From NCBI GenBank assembly GCA_003117195.1, contig BDSI01000139.1, forward strand, positions 248,001 through 312,000: a DNA stretch of 64,000 nt. Reading direction: 5' to 3'. The position numbers and the translations under genes are program-made. This stretch comes from Eudorina sp. 2006-703-Eu-15. Lineage: Eukaryota > Chlorophyta > Chlorophyceae > Chlamydomonadales > Volvocaceae. Below the pieces are notes generated by a model. That model did no database searches, had not been told where the DNA came from, and worked only from the letters and a program-made list of their open reading frames with translations. Below, piece after piece: positions 21,964 to 34,200 of the stretch (the first letter of the stretch is position 1; every line of letters begins with the position of its first letter).

Positions 21964-23925
21964 GCAAACTGATACAAAGCAAGGATACCTTACTTGCAAT
22001 TGAGGATAATGACAAACCTTGCGAATTAGTTGGGCGCGTATTTAAGGTTTTGCCGTTAGCCACACTCACACGCGGCACACACGGCTTCAGCCATGTCCGG
22101 CCTCCTACTGCCCATATGCGGGTTTCGACGCACGTGCAGTTTGAAAGCAACTAAAGCAACTGCACTTACTAAAAAACAAACTTATAAAAACTTATCACAG
22201 TGTGTACGTACTTCCGGAATATCGTCACGTATTTCGGAACAATTAAAAACAATATAAACTTACGGCCGTATCTGCATCCGCGAATAAATAATTGCTTAAA
22301 TAGTTGTTCTTAAGGGCCGCGCGAATTGCAAAGCAACACTTTCCCTTCCCTCTCACCGCCCCTTCTTTTACGGCCGCCGCTGACGTATATATGTAACGGT
22401 CGGTTAAAATATTGGTGAACCGACCCCTTTCTCATGCATGCAAGCAGGCATGCTGTGATGCATGTAGTCGCGTTGACTCAACCCGCAGAAGCCCGGTACG
22501 AGCTCCTTCCTTTTAAGGTTTCAGCGACTTTAATTATATTTAATGATTAAGCTAAGTAGGGGTGCAGGACGATACCCGGCAAATGCGGCGGCGGGTATGA
22601 TGAAAGAACGAAGCTTGAGCGAGTAGCTTGAGGTACAGGATACATGCACCGAATATCGTCACGCGTTCCTGTGGTTTCAGTAATTACTAGCACCCAGAAG
22701 CCATTCCTTCCGACTCCTCTCAACTTGGGCACGCGTGGCGAACCAATCTCGCTCGCAATACACTAAATACACGTGCTCAGGTATATAGCAGACCCACAGA
22801 CCCAGTCTATCTCTTGTTAGCTAGGTGATGCCAACCCTGCTGTAGCTGGCATTATGAGTGGATGGTTTTGCAATATGTATGAGTATTTCCTTTATGAACC
22901 GAAGGACAACTGATGTATTGTTGTTTTACGCCCAGTGTTCATCGCTGACGTGTATATTTGTTACAGACAGGGCACGGCCGCCCGCGCGCCCCGACATGTG
23001 TACATGCATTAGCTGTGTGTTTCCGCGAGTCGTGGAAACACATGGGCACGCACATGGGCCGTCACCTGCCTTTACCTCACTCCCGCCGCCAGAACTAGCG
23101 ATGCGTGTGTGTAATGCTGTGATATCTTTCGCTATGGAGAACGCGGAGCGGCGCGAACGGAAGAGTGATTATTGAATCCGAACGGGTCAAGCGACCGCAC
23201 GTAATAATGGTGAAATAAACGGACACATGTACAGATATATACACATATTTACAAATTAATGAAGTATCTTCTTACGCATCTTCTCATCAATGCCTTCGTT
23301 CCTAAAGGTTCGCAGTTTGGCATGAGTCATGTAAACGGCACACCCAACACCGCTTCCTTTAATGATGCGATGTCTTCGTTCCCAATGGTTTGTTTTCATA
23401 TTTAACCAGGGAATTTTGTTCCGAATCAACGAAAGAATAATGAGATCATATTATTCCTTAAAAGACTCTGTCTACCCACCGGCCCATGTGCGCACGATTG
23501 ACGAATGTTTGCTCATCAACATTCGCCCCTTGCTCCGGTCATGTATGTATCGCACTCTGTCACGTTTTGTGAATGGCCGCCGGCGGATAGCTATGTATCT
23601 AGATAGCCCTACCGGTTATCCCTTGTTAATGTCAGCGAGCGACGACTTGATCGACTTGATCTCTGTCTACAAACACATACATGCACGTATTGCTTCAACA
23701 TATATATGCAGATAATGCAAAGAAATACGTAATCCTGAAAAACATCCAGACGCCCCATACCCCATGCACTAACTGTACATTCTGTATGTATTATTAGGAT
23801 GTTACAGCGGACCCCGCGGGTCAGGCTTCCTCACCATACACTGCCTAAATGAACTAACGCCACCATGGCGCTCCGGACAGGCTCCCAAAGTGCACCGAAA
23901 CACTCCCCGGGCCCTCACTACCAGG
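21964..23925. other. Intergenic stretch, no gene recognised
   Basis: Mixed AT-rich sequence with short open frames and no domains. At 23790-23822 is a block TTAGGATGTTACAGCGGACC that recurs identically at about 27778-27810 in the intron of M11 gene 2, indicating a small dispersed repeat. Confidence 0.4.
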
Positions 23926-23930
23926 GAACC

Positions 23931-24343
23931 TGTAACACAGCGCGGCGAAAGGCTTCTCGAGATGCTGTGCAGGGTCATTGTTAGGGACTTATACTGTAAC
24001 CCAGCGTTACATTCTCCCCCCCCTGAAGGGAACGTCCTCGTTCCTCACTGCGTCCTCGCAGTGCACAGTCCACTCCGCCATGCCTACCCTACCACGAGGT
24101 TGGCCAGGCCTCGCGTCACGTCATGCGGCTGCACCCGGACCGACTCCGGCACATGCGTCCCTAGCAGGGTTTTTCGGAATGGAAACCTTTGCGCGCCCAT
24201 CCAGAATCGATCTCACGACCTGACGAGGTCGTACGGAAAGAGTACTGAAACTCGATACCAATTGTAACACAGCGCGGCCAAAGGCTTCTCGAGATGCTGT
24301 GCAGGGTCATTGTTAGGGACTTATACTGTAACCCAGCGTTACA
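23931..24343 (-). mobile_element. Miniature LTR retrotransposon (TRIM-like), 413 bp
   Basis: Two 81-bp terminal direct repeats (23931-24011 and 24263-24343), differing at one base, start TG and end CA. The 5-bp target duplication GAACC flanks both sides (23926-23930 and 24344-24348). On the minus strand the first repeat is followed by TTGGTATCGAG, like the primer-binding site for a methionine tRNA. The other repeat is preceded by the polypurine run AGGGGGGGAGAA. The internal part is only about 250 bp and non-coding, so mobilisation would need a larger relative. Confidence 0.85.
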
Positions 24344-24954
24344 GAACCAGGGCGCCCCTATTAGCGAACCACCACCCCCACCAAGGCGGGGTCACTTCTC
24401 CAGCGGTGGCCCGTAGTCTTGGAAGGCCACGGGGGCTCGCGAGTCACCATTCAGGGGCCTGCCCGTACGGTCCCACCCGGCCGAAAAAACCGCCCACACC
24501 TAGCGATAGCTCCACTGGGCGTCAGTGCCCTGACCACCCGCGGTCTATTACGACAGAGTACCTACAGGGCTTAAGAATCCTGGCCTGACGGAACCGGGCC
24601 TCGGCACACAAGACGACCGTCCTGCACTTTCAGGATCGGGTGTGTAGCCCCCACCGTTGACCACCCTTTCACTGGGACTCCCAGATCAGCGAAGTCGTAG
24701 AGCCGGCTCCAAAAGTCTGCCACTGCCCGCCGGGAGGCTAGCCCTTCAGCGTCCCCTAAGGTCCGCGGGATCCCGCCCGCGTTCCTGGACCTGTCGGCCC
24801 TCAGGCTCGCCGGCCCGTTTCCATGGCACTGGTTGCCGCCAAGCTGTTGCACACCCACGGGGGGCGTTGCGAGCCACACCTGCTGCCTTTGAAGGCTCAC
24901 CCCTAGCCTTGCCTCGATCTGTGCGACAACCGCTTGTGCCACCCCACAGCCCCA
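24344..24954 (-). other. Unrecognised sequence with a 123-residue open frame
   Basis: A minus-strand open frame (24942-24571) encodes a Gly/Arg/Val-rich sequence of no recognised family. It has no sign of introns and lies between two mobile elements, so it may be a decayed element fragment. The TRIM at 23931 inserted into the same unit, since its two flanks read as one sequence after removal. Confidence 0.25.
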
Positions 24955-25326
24955 ACAAGTAGGGGGTCGGCTTCCTTGAAGCCGGAAAAAAGGCGGGGCC
25001 CCCTACAATCCGTACGGGCCGCTTGCTTTACAACGGAAACTCTGTTACCGCGCAAGAGTGTGAGAGTGTGAAAGGGTGCCATTGAGGGTGTCGTTGATGT
25101 TGAAGGTGGATCGCTGTGCATAGATTGAGCAAGCTCAAGCAGGTAGGGTAGCCCGAAACCAACCTGCAGTACGCGCCGACAACGGCGGTCACCGCAACTG
25201 CATTATTAGACGCCTCTGCACTACCACATCCGGCTGTCAAGCAGATATCAAAAAGCAAGCTTGACGCATTCTTGTTTTGCCGTGAAACTGTAGTTGTTTG
25301 GTCCGTCGGCAAGTATGCAGCCCTTC

Positions 25327-25429
25327 CAGTAAGGGGGTCAATGTGAGCATGCTCAGTACCGGCCGGCCGGTATTAATTCGTGAGCATGCTCATGACCGGC
25401 TGGCCGGTTGCTCCCCTAGCTCGCCCTTC
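25327..25429. repeat. 103-bp palindrome-pair insertion in R1
   Basis: Absent from R2. CCCTTC occurs at 25321-25326 and again at 25424-25429, the apparent target duplication. Inside are two cassettes, GTGAGCATGCTCA followed by ACCGGCCGGCCGGT, and TGAGCATGCTCA followed by ACCGGCTGGCCGGT. They match the design of the cassettes at 16549-16777. Confidence 0.65.
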
Positions 25430-25963
25430 AGTTGCACGCCCGCAGCAGACGTGAACCTCTAAACGTTTGCCATCAATAGTTACATTTACATAGCAAATAT
25501 AAGGCAAAAACAGGGTGCGAAAAAGCCGCGGTGAGACCCGCCGGACTTCGGCCATCGGAACTTCAGAACTCGTTGGTACTCGGTATGCTACCCCTTTGCA
25601 TCTTGAAACTTTGATTCAATACATATTGTTGAATTGTATTCATCTGGCAAGACAGAAAGGCAAATCTTGATGTTGGTGGCATCTTGATGTTCAAACATCA
25701 GAACACTATGGAAGTTCAATTTAGCACGCGCCGCCCATCCTTAATCCAAGTATTCATCACGCGGCACCCGTTGAAACAAATATGAGCGCGAGAGGCGTTG
25801 GGTGGATGTTGACTCGGGTCCATGGAGACCGCGGAGCTTTACTTTGACCGTTTGTGCGCAAAGAATTTTTTTCAGCCAAACCAAAGTTACCTTGCAATAG
25901 AGGACAATTAATATGACAAATACAGCGAATTAGTTTAGTGGATAATGAACGTTTTGCCGTTAC

Positions 25964-26383
25964 CGGACACACGGACACACGGACACACGGACACACGGAC
26001 ACACGGACACACGGACACACGGACACACGGACACACGGACACACGGACACACGGACACACGGACACACGGACACACGGACACACGGACACACGGACACAC
26101 GGACACACGGACACACGGACACACGGACACACGGACACACGGACACACGGACACACGACACACGGACACACGGACACACGGACACACGGACACACGGACA
26201 CACGGACACACGACACACGGACACACGGACACACGGACACACGGACACACGGACACACGGACACACGGACACACGGACACACGGACACACGGACACACGG
26301 ACACACGGACACACGGACACACGGACACACGGACACACGGACACACGGACACACGGACACACGGACACACGGACACACGGACA
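25964..26383. repeat. Octamer array (CGGACACA) of about 52 copies
   Basis: An almost perfect 8-bp tandem repeat, with two one-base contractions (near 26152 and 26209). At the same place R2 has about three units and R3 about two units followed by a CA run, so the array expanded after the copies dispersed. Open frames across it are repeat artefacts. Confidence 0.95.
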
Positions 26384-26444
26384 TGGGCAATCCTAGGGGG
26401 CGGGGCCCCCCGAACGCGCTTCACGCTGGGGCCCCGCCCAAAAA

Positions 26445-27255
26445 TGGTGTTGCCTGGGTGTTGGCCGTATCGCCCCGGCGCCGGGGTACGTCCCGCATCC
26501 ACAAGGGGCCACCGCCGCCCCCCTCATTGGGAGTTACCAAGCATTGGGATGCCATCAACCGCCAGTCGCCAATACGCCTCCTTATTGGAGTTTTCCCACT
26601 TGGTCTCCGTCCACATCCGCTGCATGTTCTCTATTACCTTGGAAACCATCCATCCTCGACACTTCTGGCGCAGTATCCTCTACCCCAAGCGCTTCGCAAA
26701 CAAAGCGTGTGTGCGCCGCACGCCTCGCCTCCCCCAGGCTTTGCAGCTGCAGTGTCGTGCCATACCGCACGGTGTACTCGTGGAGTGCCACCTTGAGGCC
26801 GTTTTGCAGCCTCCACCCCATGCGCCTCACCAGCATTTCGTTCCGTGACTTCCTCTCTCCCTGGGGGGGTCGCCTCGGTGGGCCCCAGGGACCCCTCGGC
26901 GGCTTCCCACCACCCTGGTGGGATGTCTTGTCGGAGCGCTTCTAGGGCCGCCTCACACTCCCTCCACCGGTCCCACTCCTGCCACCCGTCAGCTCCTACC
27001 CCCGAGCATTCCCTAACAAACATTGCCCATCCCCGGCGACGCTGGCGCTGTGTGCGGGCGGTCGGGGGGTTCGCGTCCAAGTTCCTCTCCCATCCGTCCG
27101 TCGTGTCCCGGAGCCGGGATATCACTCGAACCGCATGCCCAATGGTCCTGGTCATGTCAGCGACAGGCATTTGGCAAGGGCGGCATGCCTATGTTCGAGC
27201 CCTGGTCGCTCGCCTAGTTGCAGCCCTTGTGGTAATAGCGGGTTGCCCCATGTAG
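26445..27255 (-). other. Unrecognised sequence replacing exon 1 of M11 gene 2
   Basis: Minus-strand open frames (27170-26634 and, in another frame, 26836-26582) together look like one broken gene rich in Arg, Glu and Ala, with LHEYTVRYG and ARRAAHTRF. I do not recognise it. It directly abuts the exon-2-like part of the protease fragment, so it likely arrived by insertion or rearrangement that removed exon 1. Confidence 0.25.
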
Positions 27256-28299
27256 CAAGCGTACAATCTCTCATCACCGGCAACAACACCTTCATGAACC
27301 GCACACTGGCTGGCTACTACAACACCTGCAGCTACGGTCCGGTGACCCTGTCCCCCTCCAACCTCAAGATCCTGGGACCGGTGGAGATTCCCTGCAATGG
27401 CACGTTTACCGACCAGCCCTTTACCGGCCAATCTGTCGCAAGTATGTCCTGTGATGACAACTGGAAATGGCATTTCTGGTTGGACGAGTGGGCCAACAAG
27501 AACCACAACGTAAATTCGGCGGACTACCATCACCGCGTCGTCGTGTTGCCAAGGTCCTTCGTAAGCCGCACAGGTACACTAGGTACACATGTACTTCGTT
27601 GACATGGCAGTGTCCCCAGATGTCCCTTGCTTGCCTTGATGAGCTACAACAATCTATTTGCGGTAGCCTGCGTGCAACGATAATGAAAAAACATCCAACC
27701 TGTTTTACACTGCCACAATTGCAATCATACATAGGTCTGTGCGTGTCAGAAAACTGGATCCGCTGAATGCGCATATATTATTAGGATGTTACAGCGGACC
27801 CCGCGGGTCATCGCATGCGCATATATACCGTTCCACAAACGTGCACGTAGTGCACGTGGTCGAGCATGCAACTTAAAGTCAAGCACTACTGTTGATGCCA
27901 GAATTACATATGCACGGCACTTCAATCGTCTGCTGCCGCTACTATGATTATTATTATGATGTTACATATAGATAGAGAGGCATGAATCTACCGATAACTG
28001 ACATTTCAACATGGACGCATGCCCCAGGCTGTGGTAGCTGGGTTGGTTTGGCCACCCGCGGCCGGGTGTCCCTTGCCACAACACCGCTCAATAATTGGGG
28101 TTCAAGCCTAGTTTGGTTGGCTGGTGAAACCAGGGGCGATTTGGAGGTATTGCTGCATGAGATCGGGCACACCTACGACATGGGACATGCTACCATCCCC
28201 GGCGGTTGTGATCTGTGGGACCAATGCGACCACACCTGCACCATGGGCTCCACGGGCGGCCAGGGCAACCGCTGCTTCAACGCGCCACACAACTGGCAG
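27256..28299 (+). pseudogene. Gametolysin-type metalloprotease fragment (exons 2 and 3 only), gene 2
   Basis: Exon-2-like sequence 27256-27573 and exon-3-like sequence 28028-28299 correspond to the middle of the M11 genes and keep the phase-1 GT-AG intron between them. No signal-peptide exon lies upstream and no exon 4 downstream. The start of exon 2 is one base shorter than in gene 1, which breaks the frame. The zinc motif reads HEIGHTYDMGH: the three His and the Glu remain, but the conserved Gly is Asp. The remaining Cys pattern (DQCDHTCTMG) is intact. It is a truncated relic of the tandem cluster. Confidence 0.85.
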
Positions 28300-28420
28300 G
28301 TAGGTGTGACGAGTGTGACGACCACTAATGCATGCGGCTGTTGCTGATGATAATGCAGTTGACCCTTTTCCGGCGCTGATGGATGAACGGTGTCTCGGGC
28401 GCCGAAACTGCGGCCGGTAC

Positions 28421-28716
28421 TGTAAGCCCGGTGCCTGAGCATCCGCGGGATCAGCATTTAGGTCTTACATTTGGTATCGAGACCAGTGCCGTACCCTTAT
28501 CTGGTGGATTAAGGTCGGCGGTTCGATCCCTGGCGCTGCCATTACCGGCCCTTGTGTGGTGGATCAAGGACGGTACGAACCCGTGCTAATCTGGTAAAAC
28601 CGGCATACGGTGGGGTGGCCCAATGCCTGGCGCCGAGGAAGGCTTGCTCCTAAGGGGGGAGAGTGTAAGCCCGGCGGGTGCCTGAGCATCCGCGGGATGA
28701 GCCTTTAGGTCTTACA
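28421..28716 (+). mobile_element. Miniature LTR retrotransposon (TRIM-like), 296 bp
   Basis: Terminal direct repeats 28421-28469 and 28664-28716 start TGTAAGCCCG and end TTACA. The 5-bp duplication GGTAC lies on both sides (28416-28420 and 28717-28721). TTTGGTATCGAGACC directly after the first repeat resembles a methionine-tRNA primer-binding site. TAAGGGGGGAGAG directly before the second is a polypurine tract. The internal 194 bp are non-coding. It belongs to a different family from the element at 23931 but uses the same priming sequence. Confidence 0.85.
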
Positions 28717-28721
28717 GGTAC

Positions 28722-29579
28722 AATACCCTGAGCATGGGGTGTGCACGGCCCCTTATTACTTGCTCAGGCTGCCGCGCGCCAGCTAGCCTAGCTAGCCGAC
28801 TTGCGTGCCTTAACAACGCGCCACGACGTCGCCGGCGTTCTTTCCGGCACGGCAGGCAGGGGCCGGCGGGACATGCAAGTGCAGGAGCAATTAGGCGGCG
28901 ACTCTGCGGCCGAACCGGTCCTGCCTGCGCTGAGTCCGGCAAACGCAGCTGCTCGAAGCTACCGACGGAAATCATGTGGCTAGGCTCGGAAATGTCGTTA
29001 ATTGCACTAATAATTGGTACCGAGGCTGGGTGCGTGGTGTGTCGGGGCCGCAACCAACCGCCGCAGCTTCATCCTGAGCACGGGGTGTATGTGCACAGCC
29101 CCTTACGTCCTCAGGTTGCCGCGGGTTACCCGGTGTATGTGTCCCTACCTGGGTCGCCCCGCGCCGTGGCCAGCGTTCCACCGCGGCAAGCAGGTAATAG
29201 AGTGACATGTGCCGGAGCGGTTTGGCGAGTCGGGCGTTGCTTCCTGGACCACGCCAGGCCTGACCAAGGGGTCTGGTCGCACGGCAATCAACGTGCTTGT
29301 TTGACAGGGACGCGGTACACTCACACGGATGGCGCCTGCTGGGCTCTAAATTTTGCGTGTGCGCAGGGCCCCAGCAGTGCAGTTGCACCATTTGCCGGGG
29401 TTGATCGGCATGTCGGCTAGCTGGGGTCGAAACTGCGGCCGTTACGCCCTGAGCAAGGGGCGTGCACGTCTCCTTGCTTAGGCGGCTGCGGGCGGCCAGA
29501 TTGTTTGTCCTACCCCGGTGACCTTTTAAGCGTTAGTTCCTGCTCCAAACACTTTATGACTTTATTTACATTCTAATGG
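28722..29579. other. Non-coding stretch with three related short foldbacks
   Basis: CCTGAGCA, GGGGTGT, GTGCAC, GCCCCTTA and TCAGG recur at about 28728-28770, 29071-29115 and 29444-29482, each able to fold on itself. No gene is recognised. The repeats probably represent one small foldback family. Confidence 0.4.
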
Positions 29580-29587
29580 GTCCTGAC

Positions 29588-30103
29588 CAGTGTTGCTATC
29601 TTAAATAAATAGAATATTTACGGGCCAAAACCCCGGAAATTTTCTATTTCCCGGACCCCCAAGAAACCTGCGAGATTTCATTTTATTTGACGCTGTGAAG
29701 AGCCGGAAATCTGCCCTGCCAACTATTTTCCAGACTACCAAAAAGGCCTGGAAATCAGCAGGCGCAGGGGCAATTCCTGCATCGTACACCTGTCTACCGC
29801 CAACACACACTCGAATGCCCTAAATGCCCTGTCCCCAACTCCTGGTTACCCTCCCATATGCATCCGCGACACAAGGAAAGCGCGCTTCAGGGCTCCAAGA
29901 CTGAGAATCTATGTTGTAGCTGTTGTAGCAGTGGCCCTGCTGTCGAAACACGCAGAAATATTTCCGGCCTGCCTCGGAGGTTTTTATTTCCTGGCACCTC
30001 GGAAGCCCCCCAAAATCTGCCCTGCCAAAGGTTTTTTGGCTACTGGCGACAGGCCCGAAACCTGCGGAATTTTATTTCCCCGTTTTGGAAGATCGCAACA
30101 CTG
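29588..30103. mobile_element. hAT-like non-autonomous element, copy 1 (516 bp)
   Basis: The ends are inverted repeats CAGTGTTGCTATCTT (right copy with one mismatch). The 8-bp target duplication GTCCTGAC lies at 29580-29587 and 30104-30111. An 8-bp duplication and CAGTG-type ends are characteristic of hAT elements. It is about as similar to 41955-42460 as sister copies of one family. No transposase. Confidence 0.85.
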
Positions 30104-30121
30104 GTCCTGACTCACAAACAA

Positions 30122-30216
30122 ATGCTTACCCTTTCACAAGCAAGGGGTAAGCCACGGCTCACCTTATTTTTCACTCTTGCTCGAGGAAGGGTCGCGTACA
30201 GGCCACCGTGTTTACC
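30122..30216. repeat. Second copy of the small foldback unit at 21851
   Basis: Contains CAAGGGGTAAGCCACGGCTC and ends CCACCGTGTTTACC, matching 21851-21963 with a more decayed left end. Confidence 0.5.
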
Positions 30217-31290
30217 AATGCCTCCGTCAATGGATAGATGCCGGCGGCTTTACCAATTGGCTGAGGTCTGCGCGCGCAAGCCTACTGACCTCTTGCGGTG
30301 TCGCTTGTTTAAACTGTTTATTAGCACCTGCTGTAACACTATATAGTGCGTGGTCATTTAGGCCGTTCGTCATTATGACGGTGGCGTCAACAATAGCAAT
30401 GGGGCTTGCAAACGACCTTAATATGGCGCGTACGGCGACGGCGTGCGTGCCGCTGCTTGGTCGTTGTCGCAATAGATACCTACCTTGCCCGTGGTGACTA
30501 TGGCGAATCGAGTTGGGGCGACATACAGGAACACCCAACAGTTTTTGCAACAGTCAAGTCATGGTGTTCAGTGCGACGGGGGTAATGCAACATATGATAT
30601 CAATACATTTCCATGGATGTTCACGCTAGAAGCGGCGTGGGAGCCCAAGTTATAATGGTAATTACTTTTTCGCCTGCCAGCGGCCGCGAAGTAAGGAGCG
30701 CGACGCAACGCACGGCTCGTCACAAATCTTCATCGTATGCACGGTACAGTTAGTTCGTTACTTCAAAAATATGTACAGTATTACATAACTTTTATGTTTA
30801 CGCGCAAATGCTTGATCATTTTGCTATTATACATCCTCATAATTTATTACACGAAACGCCGCAATCCATCAGTCGAACGCGGCGATTTAGCTGCCGATGT
30901 ACGTACAGCAGCTTTATTTGTAATAAGCCCGAACCGGCACAGCGACCGTCGGTTGGCGACAAAGATTGATTGCAGATAGACTGTGCCATAAATATAGTGT
31001 AGATAAACAGTACTCATTCCATGCTTGATCACAACATTTTTGACTGAGAATACTCATGAGTGAAGCAAGCACTAGCTGCTTAGAGACACGACTCCACATG
31101 GCAAATAAATAAATAAAAATATCAATGCATGCGTCCACCTCCATCGTGGCGGCAATCGTATACATACAAATACATATATAGGTTTTGGGCCGGCCCAGTT
31201 ATAACTTCGCATAAAAAAGATTACTCTGACGGACCTATCCAGCTAGTGCTATTCCTCTGCAGCATTCAACTTTCGTTATACTTGCGTGAC
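30217..31290. other. 5' flank of M11 gene 3
   Basis: No gene or known element recognised. The part from 30737 to 31200 is AT-rich with several TATA-like runs (for example near 31175) and could include the promoter. It shows no obvious similarity to the upstream region of gene 1. Confidence 0.35.
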
Positions 31291-34200
31291 ATGGCACATG
31301 GGGCATTCGGTAGGGCGGGAGCCATGCCCACGGCATCCGGTCGGCGGCCGGCCGAAATGTATTTAGGCGGCGGCAGGGCTAGCAGCAGGTTGTTGCCGCC
31401 TGCCTCCTTCCTGGCTGTGACATCCCTGATTCTGCTGCTGCTGGGCGCCGCAAGCGGCCAAGGGACGCGGAGCGATAAGCTAGGCAAGACCAGCAGGGTG
31501 GTGACAGGTTCCATCATCAAGCTGCCAATCAACCTGCCGGGGGCTGAATTCTACCACCTGAACGAGCATGGCGGCAACGGCAGCACCATCTACCGCCTGA
31601 CCTTCTGCGACGGAGTGCCGGAGGAGCGGATCCCTCTTGGCAGGCTTGTGGACGTGTCGTACGACCGGATGGTGGACGGGGTCATGTACTCCTGCACGGC
31701 GCCTACGCCGACCGCGGTTGATGAGCAAGAGGGAGGGCAGCAGCCAAGGCGGCGGGCGCTGCTGGGCGAGCGAATCACCACGCCCACCCAGCCTCGCATC
31801 CTGGTGTACGTGGTGTCCGTCTGTGGCTATGACCAGCCACCCGCGGCAACGATTGAGGTATATAATGCCTTGATGCTTACCAAGAGCGCGCGTGAGGACG
31901 CACATAGACATAATTTGTACGTATCTGCCGGGTGGATAAACTCGCATGGACGCCAACCCCTTCGCACTTTATAGTACTTCTCAGTACTTAATCCATCCGT
32001 CACCCTCGCTCTACTCGCTCAGCCCCGCATCCACCTGTCCATCGCTGGAGTAGTAGTTGCCCACGAGGCATCATTATTTGGGAAGGTATGCGTGCAGGGC
32101 AAGGCCCAAGATAGGCAGCATATATACCCTACGGACGGATGCAGTACTAACTGTCTTTTATGCGGATACGCAGCAAGCGATATTCCTAGTCCTTTTGACA
32201 TAAACTGTAGTGTGCTTCAGCAACAATAATCCTAGCTAGAGCGAGCGATTTCTAGCGAATACTTTCATTATGAGTAGTGATTCCAGTAACCAATACATCG
32301 TGGACACACGTATACCGCCGATATCTTCATTGCTTGACTCGGCAGCGACATTCCATGTTAGCGTGCGCATCAAAGCAAGCAACCTGCCACACCGTCCACC
32401 GAGGGCCGTTGGCTGCGTGGTTCATTCGAGGACCAACTGACCTAGCCCGTACGCTCGCCACACACCTTCGGGCATCGCGTATGTGTGTACGTCATGCAGC
32501 ACCACCGTATCGTGTGTGTTAACGACAAATCCGCCCGAACCCATACCATGTGTGTGACCCATAACATATTTGGGCTGAGAAGAGAACCTGGACTGTGAAA
32601 TCCTGCATGGAGAACCAGAACGTGCGTGCCCCCGAAAGAACTAAGTGCGTGCACCGATGGCTGGGCACTATAAGACTTAAACAAAAACTCCTGGCATCCA
32701 ATCTGCTTATCATGCAAACCCCGTCTATCACTTCAACATTACTTTGCGTGACCCGCTCCAATCATTGCGATCCAATGGGCCTTGCTTGCGTTCAGGAAAC
32801 AAGGCAAGTCGTCATCGCCGGCAACCGCTCACTGGCCGATTACTACAGCACGTGCAGCTACGGCCAGGTGAAGCTGCGCCCTACCAACCTCAAGCTCATG
32901 GGCCCGGTGCAGATCCCCTGCAGCGGCACACTCAACACCGCTAACCCCTTCGGCGGCATCGGGGTTTCGTTCACAACCGATACGTGCTCCTTTGACAACT
33001 TGTACAAGTGGCACCTCTGGCTGGATGGGTGGGCCAAGACGACACAAGGTGTTGACGCTGCCGATTACCACCACCGCGTCCTCATCTTGCCCAGGGATTT
33101 CTCTTCACGTGTCCGAGGTAGGTTATGATTTGATACGCATACGCACTAGCTAAATACAGCTAATAAGTATATCCATCCAAGACAAATACGTCATGCACGC
33201 ATGCGGCCTCGCTTAGCACTGCATCGCGCAACTGCGTTTCGACATATCCACATTCCCAGTCGACGGTCCTTGGGCATTTATGTGCATTATATTTACGTCA
33301 GCACGCTGCACCTACCTCGCCCCATGCACCAGACTGCGGTGGCTTTGCTGCGCTGGCAACACCGGGCCGCTTCTCCTTCGCGACAACGCCGCTTAACAAC
33401 TGGGGTTCAAGTCTGATCTGGTGGTCTGGGGAGACCTTCAGTGATTTGGAGGTCCTGTTGCACGAGATCGGGCACACGTACGGCATGGGGCACTCATCCA
33501 TCCCCGGTGGTTGCTACGGCGGTGGTTCCGACCAGTGCGACCACACCTGCACCATGGGCGCCACGGGCGGCCAGGGCATCCGCTGCCTCAACGCGCCGCA
33601 CAACTGGCAGGTGCGTACAGCATCCATACCTCAGCATCGATAAACGCTTTAGAAGTACGAGTTTATTTGCTGTCATGCTGTCAAATAACTGGGCCTGCTG
33701 AATGGTTTGCATCACTCTTTGCGCTCCTTCCTCGTACGGTAACATGTTGAAGCAACAACATTGATCCAGCAAGTACGTAAGCACTGTATATACTTATACA
33801 TGCGTGTGTGTATGTATTATATATCAACCTACCGCCGATCTACGTCGATGGTTTACGTGATATTTACACATACAACGTCGATGCATCCGTCCTTCTGATC
33901 GTCCGTACAGGTCGGCTGGGGAGCGCCCTTCGTCACCGTGAACGCAGACAACAGTGCTATCGGCGTATCGTCCAGCGAATACTCGGTTCCCGCCCAGCTT
34001 AACACACCTCGCAGCAGCATCCTGGTCACCGGCGGCGGACTAGGCCCCAGCAACCAGCGGCTGTTTATTTCCGCACGCATCAACACCTACCCATATGACC
34101 TGTGCTGGGATAAAAACGCGGACGGCGTCCCGTACCTGATTATGCACACCTACAATGGCACCGACTCCGATCCTGGCTTGGCGCCATACCTCGTGGGCGA

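Larger units (their letters stand above)
24955..26444. mobile_element. Dispersed repeat family R with hairpin ends, copy R1
   Basis: R1 matches 37952-38940 (R2) and 55098-55952 (R3) from ACAAGTAGGGGGTCGGC at the left to GGGGCCCCGCCCAAAA at the right. The left end folds as nested hairpins (GTAGGGGG with CCCCCTAC; CGGCTTC with GAAGCCG). The right end folds as GGGCGGGGCCCC with GGGGCCCCGCCC. There are no clear inverted or direct terminal repeats and no target duplication that I can fix. R1 differs by a large octamer array and a 103-bp insertion. The class is unknown; structured ends without TIRs leave HUH-type transposition possible. Confidence 0.65.

Noticed and set aside
25964..26383. CRISPR-like array
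   Set aside because: Units are 8 bp with no spacers, and the context is eukaryotic.
25945..26796. Long open frames across the CGGACACA array on both strands
   Set aside because: An 8-bp repeat without stops keeps all frames open; the predicted peptides are only repeat translations.
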